In this document: piece after piece, positions 58,947 to 64,000 of the stretch
Position numbering within the stretch: position 1 is the first letter of the stretch
Layout of the letters: every line of letters starts with the position of its first letter
Origin: Rhodanobacter glycinis
GTDB lineage: Bacteria; Pseudomonadota; Gammaproteobacteria; Xanthomonadales; Rhodanobacteraceae
Assembly: GCF_900114325.1 (NCBI RefSeq)
Contig: NZ_FOSR01000009.1
Coordinates: 1-64,000, forward strand
Direction: 5' to 3'
DNA: 64,000 bases
Translations under genes and position numbers: made by a program
The notes under the pieces: generated by a model
Database searches by the model: none
The model's input: the letters and a program-made list of their open reading frames with translations, nothing else
What the model was told of the DNA's origin: nothing

Positions 58947-60031
58947 GCCACGCGCCAGCAAAAGCAACGGCCGCCGGCAACACTGCTGCCGATGACGCCC
59001 GTATCGGTTTCTTCGAACGCTACCTCACGATCTGGGTGTTGCTGTGCATCGCCGCCGGCACGCTGCTCGGCCACGTGCTGCCTGGCAGTTTCGAAGCGCT
59101 GGGAAACATGCAGATCGCCCAGGTGAACCTGCCGGTGGCGGTGCTGATCTGGCTGATGATCATCCCGATGCTGCTGAAAATCGACTTCGGCGCACTGGGC
59201 GGCGTGCGCCGGCAGTGGAAAGGCATCGGCGTCACGCTGTTCGTCAACTGGGCGGTCAAACCTTTCTCGATGGCGTTACTGGGATGGATCTTCATTCGCC
59301 ACGTATTCGCCGGCTACCTGCCCGCCGACCAACTCGACTCCTACATCGCCGGCCTGATCCTGCTGGCCGCCGCGCCATGCACGGCGATGGTGTTCGTGTG
59401 GAGCAACCTGTGTCGCGGCGAAGCGAACTTCACGCTGAGCCAGGTGGCGCTGAACGACGCCATCATGGTGGTGGCGTTCGCACCCATCGTCGCGCTGTTG
59501 CTGGGAATTTCGTCGATCACCGTGCCGTGGAACACGCTGCTGCTGTCGGTGCTGCTGTACATCGTGGTGCCGGTAGCGATCAGCGTGCTGCTGCGACGCC
59601 GGATGCTTTCGCATGGCGGCGAGGCAAGGCTGCAATCGCTGCTGCAACGGCTGGGCCCGATATCGCTGGGTGCGTTGCTCGCCACGCTGGTCTTGCTGTT
59701 CGGTTTCCAGGGCCGGCAGATTCTCGCGCAACCCGCCGTCATCGCGATGCTCGCCGTGCCAATCCTGATCCAGGTGTACTTCAATGCCGGCCTCGCCTAC
59801 GCGCTCAATCGCCGCTTTCGCGTGCCGCACTGCGTGGCCGGCCCCTCGGCGCTGATCGGCGCCAGCAACTTCTTCGAACTGGCCGTGGCCACCGCCGTCG
59901 GCTTGTTCGGTGTGCACTCCGGTGCGGCACTGGCGACCGTGGTCGGCGTGCTGATCGAAGTGCCGGTGATGCTTTCGGTGGTCCGCATCGTCAACCGCAG
60001 CAAGCGCTGGTACGAGGCGGCGCAGGCCTGA
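58943..60031 (+). CDS. acr3: Arsenite efflux transporter Acr3
   Basis: A 362-residue ten-helix antiporter of the Acr3 (BASS/ACR3) family: TIWVLLCIAAGTLLGHVLPG, WLMIIPMLLKIDFG, the conserved Cys in AAPCTAMVFVWSNLCRG, and helix IX GPSALIGASNFFELAVATA. It exports arsenite from the cytoplasm. The start overlaps the arsC stop (ATGA). Downstream lies copy C of the 168-bp element, then arsR. Confidence 0.94.
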   Translation: MSHAPAKATAAGNTAADDARIGFFERYLTIWVLLCIAAGTLLGHVLPGSFEALGNMQIAQVNLPVAVLIWLMIIPMLLKIDFGALGGVRRQWKGIGVTLFVNWAVKPFSMALLGWIFIRHVFAGYLPADQLDSYIAGLILLAAAPCTAMVFVWSNLCRGEANFTLSQVALNDAIMVVAFAPIVALLLGISSITVPWNTLLLSVLLYIVVPVAISVLLRRRMLSHGGEARLQSLLQRLGPISLGALLATLVLLFGFQGRQILAQPAVIAMLAVPILIQVYFNAGLAYALNRRFRVPHCVAGPSALIGASNFFELAVATAVGLFGVHSGAALATVVGVLIEVPVMLSVVRIVNRSKRWYEAAQA

Positions 60032-60072
60032 TCGCGCGCGCGTCATCGAATCCGCCGCCAGCCCGTTCCCAT

Positions 60073-60240
60073 CTAGGAGCGTGGGCGGCAGAAATCTTCC
60101 GGGCTGCAAAAGCGCCTGCGTGGTCCATATGTCCGTCGCTTCTTGGCCCATAGAACCACTATGGGCCGGCGAATCGTCGAAAATCTGTTCTCACGCTGCC
60201 ACTTTTTCGCCTCGAAAGTTTCTACCGCCCACGCTCCTAG
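60073..60240 (-). repeat. 168-bp palindromic element, copy C (inverted orientation)
   Basis: The reverse complement of copy B with about three base differences. It sits 41 bp after the acr3 stop and ends 10 bp before the arsR ATG. Its last bases CTAG with the next GAG create AGGAG, the likely ribosome-binding site of arsR. Confidence 0.88.
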
Positions 60241-60250
60241 GAGACACACC

Positions 60251-60586
60251 ATGGCCGCTCCGATCATGCAGACACCGCAAGCCATCGCCGCCCTGTCCGC
60301 GCTGGCGCAGGATTCGCGCCTGGCCATCTACCGCTTGCTGGTACAACACGCGTCCGATGGACTGGCCGCCAGCGCGATCGCGCGGCGGCTGGACCTGGCC
60401 AATGCCACGCTGTCGTTCCACCTCAAGGAGCTGGTCCATGCCGGCCTGGTCGCGGGCCGCCAGGAGGGTCGCTACATCTACTACCAGCCGAAGATGGAGG
60501 CGATTGCGGCACTGGTCGCCTTCCTCACGGAAAACTGCTGCAGTGCAGGTACGGGCCGCTGCGCACCGGCACCTGGGCGAGGCTGA
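60251..60586 (+). CDS. arsR: ArsR family transcriptional repressor
   Basis: A 111-residue winged-helix repressor: IAALSALAQDSRLAIYRLLV, recognition helix ANATLSFHLKELVHAGLV, wing QEGRYIYYQ. The DNA-binding helix has no CxCxxC, so arsenite is probably sensed by C-terminal Cys residues in TENCCSAGTGRC, resembling the Cys-Cys...Cys layout of Acidithiobacillus-type ArsR (spacing one residue longer). It should repress the ars genes and release upon As(III). It is located after acr3, beyond the 168-bp element; SD is AGGAG at the element border. Confidence 0.88.
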   Translation: MAAPIMQTPQAIAALSALAQDSRLAIYRLLVQHASDGLAASAIARRLDLANATLSFHLKELVHAGLVAGRQEGRYIYYQPKMEAIAALVAFLTENCCSAGTGRCAPAPGRG

Positions 60587-60865
60587 GGGCGACCTGACCG
60601 GCCCGCCTTGCAGCCGTCATTCTCGCGATTCTCGACGGCCGAAGGCATGACGAGCCACATCAGAGTTTCGCAGCCACATCCGGCAACAGCCGCCCCCGGC
60701 CCGCTCCGGCGTGATCCGTTGGCCGCGCGACGCCGTATGAAAGCCCGGTCGTGCCGTTTGCAGGGAGCACTTCTTCGCGAAGCATGGACCTGCGCTGCTC
60801 TTCACGCCGTCCATGACGCACCGCGTGGCAAAACCTTCCCATTCGCAGCGAACAAGGAGCCAGAC

Positions 60866-61354
60866 ATGAACCGTCCCCAGCAAGTTGCAGGTCTGCTCGG
60901 CTGGCTGCTGCTCAGCTTCGTGACCGCGGCCATCGGCGCACTGGCGTCCGTGCAGGCGGCCGGCTTCTATGCCGCCATGGCACAGCCTGCCTGGGCACCG
61001 CCGTCCGCCGTATTCGGCCCGGTGTGGTCGCTGCTCTACGCATTGATGGCCATCGCCGCATGGCTGGTCTGGCGCGGGCACGGCTGGCACCGGCATCGCG
61101 TCGTGCTGGCGCTGTTCGTGGTGCAGCTGGTGGCCAACGGCCTGTGGAGCTGGCTGTTCTTCGCCTGGCATCTGGGCGCCGCAGCCTTCGTCGACATCGC
61201 GCTGCTGTGGCTGCTGATCGCCGCTACGCTCATCGGGTTCTGGCGGGTGCGTACATGGGCCGGCGTTTTGCTGCTGCCCTATCTGGCTTGGGTCAGCTTT
61301 GCCGCGGCGCTGAACCTTGCGGTGTGGCAGCTCAATCCGCAGATACTGAGCTGA
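60866..61354 (+). CDS. tspO: TspO/MBR family protein
   Basis: A 162-residue five-helix membrane protein: GALASVQAAGFYAAMAQPAW, APPSAVFGPVWSLLYALMAI (the PxxxfgPvW signature), NGLWSWLFFAWH (ligand pocket). TspO binds porphyrins and is involved in light/oxidative stress control in Rhodobacter. AAGGAG before ATG. Two downstream genes are a periplasmic HIU hydrolase and an FeS photolyase homologue; the gap to the first is 325 bp. Confidence 0.9.
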   Translation: MNRPQQVAGLLGWLLLSFVTAAIGALASVQAAGFYAAMAQPAWAPPSAVFGPVWSLLYALMAIAAWLVWRGHGWHRHRVVLALFVVQLVANGLWSWLFFAWHLGAAAFVDIALLWLLIAATLIGFWRVRTWAGVLLLPYLAWVSFAAALNLAVWQLNPQILS

Positions 61355-61679
61355 AAATCCGTGAAGGAATCGCCGGCTATGGCGACCGCCACTGGCGGTG
61401 CCTTGCCGTGTGCACGCAACCACAACGATCGCCGACATCCGATGCATCCGAAGCAGGCAGACGTCCGTAGACAATATCGAAATGGCACCCAGACACTGCC
61501 GATGCGGGCACCCGCAAATGACGCATCGGCCCGTGCTGCGGCCGGTCGCGTGACCAGTCTAGGCGCTGCTTGTGACACAAGCCGGTGCTGAAACATGCCC
61601 AATCCGGTCGACAACCAACACGCGCCGCACGATGGCGATTTCGCGGCTGCCTTGTCTTCGCCCCTACGGAGTATCCCCA
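61355..61679. other. gene-free stretch between tspO and the HIU hydrolase gene
   Basis: About 325 bases with no recognisable coding sequence, repeat or terminator hairpin. It should hold the promoter of the HIU hydrolase-photolyase unit, but no clear promoter elements are seen. Confidence 0.35.
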
Positions 61680-62096
61680 ATGAAAGCCATGTCCTTCGTC
61701 ATCGCCACTGCCGGATTGCTGTCCTTGGCGCCGGCCCACGCCGCGAAGCCTGCCAATCCGGTCAGCGTGCACGTGCTCAACATGCAGGACGGCCTGCCCG
61801 CCCCTGGCGTCGAGGTCATCCTGGAGCGCATGGACACCCCCGGCAAATGGGACAAGCTCGCCGACATGCATACCAACGCACAAGGACGTATCAATGCGCT
61901 GTATCCGGCAGGCCAGCCGCTGCAACAAGGCACCTATCGCGTGATTTTCGAAACCGGCGACTGGTACCACGCGCACGGCAAGCAAAGCTTCTTCCCGCAG
62001 ATCCCGGTGGTATTCGCCATCGACGGCAGCCTGCCGCACTACCACGTGCCGCTGCTGCTCAGCCCGTACGGCTACTCGGTGTACCGGGGGAACTGA
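61680..62096 (+). CDS. 5-hydroxyisourate hydrolase (transthyretin-like), exported
   Basis: A 138-residue protein: signal peptide (cleavage near APAHA-AK, ~residue 21) and a transthyretin-fold domain with catalytic-type residues His in VSVHVLNM (~31), Arg in QGRINALY (~66) and His in HYHVPLLLSPYGYSVYRG (~123). The C-terminus is YRGN instead of the usual YRGS. It should hydrolyse 5-hydroxyisourate to OHCU in purine breakdown, in the periplasm. A TTG start of the next gene follows immediately after the stop. Confidence 0.9.
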   Translation: MKAMSFVIATAGLLSLAPAHAAKPANPVSVHVLNMQDGLPAPGVEVILERMDTPGKWDKLADMHTNAQGRINALYPAGQPLQQGTYRVIFETGDWYHAHGKQSFFPQIPVVFAIDGSLPHYHVPLLLSPYGYSVYRGN

Positions 62097-63626
62097 TTGA
62101 CCCGCCTGCGCCTGCTGCTGGGCGACCAGCTGAACCCGCGTCATGCGTGGTTCGACACGGTCTCGTCCGACGTGCTCTACGTGCTGATGGAGGTGCGGCA
62201 GGAAACCGATTACGTGCTGCACCACGCGCAGAAGATCTTGGCGATCTTCGCCGCGATGCGCCGCCTCGCGCAGCAACTGCGCGAGGCCGGCCATCGAGTG
62301 GCCTACCTGTGCATCGACGATGCCGGCAACCAGGCATCGCTGACCGCTAACCTCGACCGGCTGATCGCGCAACACAGCGCCACCGCGTTCGAATACCAGG
62401 CGCCCGACGAATGGCGGCTGGACCGGCAACTGGCCGACTATGCCGCGCAGCTGTCGCTGCCCGCCCGCTGCGTGGACAGCGCGCACTTCCTCACCACGCG
62501 CCACGACGTGGCGGATTTCTTCGCCGCGCGCAAGCGCTGGACGATGGAGCCGTTCTACCGCCACATGCGCCAGCGCCATGGTGTGCTGCTGGAACCCGAT
62601 GGTGCGCCGCTGGGCGGTCGCTGGAACTTCGACGCCGAGAACCGCAAGCCCTGGCGCGGCGAGCCGCCGGAGCCGCCAGACCTGCGCCCGCGGCACGACC
62701 ACCGCGCACTGTGGGCGCGCATCCAGGCCACGGGCGTGAAAAGCTTCGGCGAGCCATCGGCGGCAGCGTTCCGCTGGCCGATCGACCGCGCCGAGGCGCT
62801 GGCCCAGCTCGATGCCTTCGTCCAGCACGCCTTGCCGCATTTCGGTACCTACCAGGATGCACTGAGCCATCACGCGACGCGGCTGTTCCATTCACTGCTT
62901 TCCTTCGCGCTGAATGTGAAGATGCTCGACCCGTCCGAAGTGATCGCGCGGGTGACGGCCGCGGGCCGCGCGGGGTGGGCACCGCTGGCAGCCGTGGAAG
63001 GCTTTGTCCGGCAGATTCTGGGATGGCGCGAGTACGTGCGCGGCGTGTACTGGGCGCGCATGCCCGGCTACCCGGCCAGCAACGCCTTCGATCACCACCG
63101 CCCGCTGCCGGAATGGTTCTGGACCGGCGGCACGCAGATGGCCTGCCTGCGCAGCGCCATCGGCCAGTCGCTGGCGCACGCCCACGCGCATCACATCCAG
63201 CGGCTGATGGTGATCGGCAATTTCGCACTCTTGGCGGGGCTGGACCCGCAGGCGCTGCACCGCTGGTACCTGGGCATCTACATCGATGCCTTCGAGTGGG
63301 TGGAGCTGCCCAACACCGTGGGCATGAGCCAGTTTGCCGATGGCGGCCTGCTGGCCACCAAGCCCTATGCAGGTTCCGCCAACTACCTGCACAAGATGGG
63401 CGACCACTGCACCGGCTGCACCTACCGGCACGCCCAGCGCAGCGGGCCGCGCGCCTGCCCGTTCAACGCGCTGTACTGGGATTTCCTGGATCGCCACCGC
63501 GAGCGGCTCGGCGCCAATCCGCGCCTGGCCATGCCCTACCGTCTGCTGGCGCGGATGGCGCCGGCCACTCGCCATGCCCTGCAGCAGCAGGCCGAGGCAA
63601 TCCTGGCGCGGCTGGACAGCCTTTAA
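62097..63626 (+). CDS. FeS-containing photolyase/cryptochrome-related protein (TTG start)
   Basis: A 509-residue protein of the FeS-BCP/CryPro family (prokaryotic (6-4) photolyases). N-terminal RLRLLLGDQLNPRHAWF, then FAD domain with RQILGWREYVRGVYWARMPGY, WFWTGGTQMACLRSAIGQSL, and the 4Fe-4S Cys in MACL and HCTGCTYRHAQ..ACPFN (four Cys). It repairs (6-4) photoproducts or signals light; chromophores in relatives are FAD, lumazine and 4Fe-4S. The start TTG 62097 is directly after the HIU hydrolase stop, making a coupled unit. Confidence 0.9.
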   Translation: MTRLRLLLGDQLNPRHAWFDTVSSDVLYVLMEVRQETDYVLHHAQKILAIFAAMRRLAQQLREAGHRVAYLCIDDAGNQASLTANLDRLIAQHSATAFEYQAPDEWRLDRQLADYAAQLSLPARCVDSAHFLTTRHDVADFFAARKRWTMEPFYRHMRQRHGVLLEPDGAPLGGRWNFDAENRKPWRGEPPEPPDLRPRHDHRALWARIQATGVKSFGEPSAAAFRWPIDRAEALAQLDAFVQHALPHFGTYQDALSHHATRLFHSLLSFALNVKMLDPSEVIARVTAAGRAGWAPLAAVEGFVRQILGWREYVRGVYWARMPGYPASNAFDHHRPLPEWFWTGGTQMACLRSAIGQSLAHAHAHHIQRLMVIGNFALLAGLDPQALHRWYLGIYIDAFEWVELPNTVGMSQFADGGLLATKPYAGSANYLHKMGDHCTGCTYRHAQRSGPRACPFNALYWDFLDRHRERLGANPRLAMPYRLLARMAPATRHALQQQAEAILARLDSL

Positions 63627-63724
63627 CGCAGCCACGCGCCGCATCCATGTGCGGCGGCGCTGCGTACAAGCCCGGCACGTTTCGCCACGCCCCCACCCGA
63701 CCGGCACAGCGCCAAGGCCAACCC

Positions 63725-64000
63725 ATGTCCACGCCCCCATCCACGCTGCCCCCATCCATGCCGCGTTGCGGCGAATCGGTCTCGCAGCGCGTGGCCGATC
63801 GGATGCGCGCAGCCCGCATCCGCTTCCACGCCAACGACAACATCGCGCCGTGGCTGGAGGAAGGCGAGCTGGCCGCGATCGAACAGGAGGTCGCCGGCAA
63901 GGCACAGGCTTTGCTGCGCGCGCTGGTGATCGACGTGGAGCACGACCACAACAGCCACGACACGGCGTGCCGGCTGGCCAGGATGTTCGTGCGCGAGGTG
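63725..64000 (+). CDS. folE: GTP cyclohydrolase I (FolE), N-terminal part cut by window edge
   Basis: The frame from ATG 63725 stays open to the edge (92 codons). After a Pro/Ser-rich start, RVADRMRAARIRFHANDNIA and ALVIDVEHDHNSHDTACRLA resemble the start of FolE (family: ...D..HDHNTRDTARRVAKMY). GTP cyclohydrolase I makes 7,8-dihydroneopterin triphosphate for folate/pterins. Position after the photolyase homologue may be meaningful because photolyases use pterin or lumazine antenna cofactors. Confidence 0.72.
   Translation, partial: MSTPPSTLPPSMPRCGESVSQRVADRMRAARIRFHANDNIAPWLEEGELAAIEQEVAGKAQALLRALVIDVEHDHNSHDTACRLARMFVREV

Noticed and set aside
60608-60865. N-terminal extension of tspO
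   Set aside because: No TspO-like residues before 60866, and AAGGAG is placed for the shorter start.

Overview
The window is high-GC, densely packed gammaproteobacterial chromosome. Gene content (Slp, DUF2058, a full minCDE set, bpt, rlmKL, parC, Mfd) and the palindromic repeat families with GTAG heads suggest Xanthomonadales, most likely Rhodanobacteraceae (Rhodanobacter/Dyella-like). This placement is inferred from protein and repeat character, without a database search. No rRNA, tRNA, CRISPR array or prophage was recognised.

Layout. 1-300: tail of an IS4-family transposase. 0.6-6.5 kb: stress and housekeeping genes (Slp lipoprotein, VOC proteins, AraC regulator, cation efflux, DUF2058, DJ-1/PfpI, GNAT). 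6.7-10.2 kb: mfd, with a repeat palindrome absorbed in frame. 10.4-13.9 kb: a methyltransferase, then a decayed chromosomal integron. The integron has an integrase pseudogene with both ends but no middle, a putative attI junction, small AT-richer cassette genes and two similar attC-like sites; a HAD phosphatase fragment follows. 14-24 kb: secreted proteins, rlmKL, an AmpD-like amidase, tesB, bpt, a GltB-like oxidoreductase and purT. 24.4-27 kb: copper and cytochrome oxidase assembly (SCO, PCu(A)C, CtaG). 27-30.6 kb: a Gld-type ABC system. 30.7-34.4 kb: a membrane-anchored SRPBCC/GyrI-like protein and a DesK/DesR-type two-component pair. 34.9-37.5 kb: GNAT-minC-minD-minE. 38-43.4 kb: a GT9 enzyme, a PEP-mutase-like enzyme, and a fluoride riboswitch heading crcB-DUF190-cfa-TraB. 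43.6-52 kb: parC, a two-part lipoate ligase, two NUDIX genes, a phosphodiester glycosidase and a penicillin-acylase homologue. 52.6-57.4 kb: DGPF protein with an ECF42-type sigma, then an ECF sigma, its anti-sigma and a photolyase. 57.6-60.6 kb: arsenic genes arsH<>arsC-acr3-[168-bp element]-arsR. 60.9-64 kb: tspO, a periplasmic HIU hydrolase, an FeS-type photolyase homologue and the start of folE.

The most unusual features are the repeats. A 168-bp, nearly full-length imperfect palindrome occurs three times at over 95% identity for the closest pair (20041, 34604, 60073), twice ending about 10 bp before a start codon. GTAG-headed REP pairs supply the stop codons of three genes. A GAGTGAG-rich inverted repeat supplies the stops of two convergent genes. 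The integron remnant and the 168-bp element are the best candidates for follow-up.
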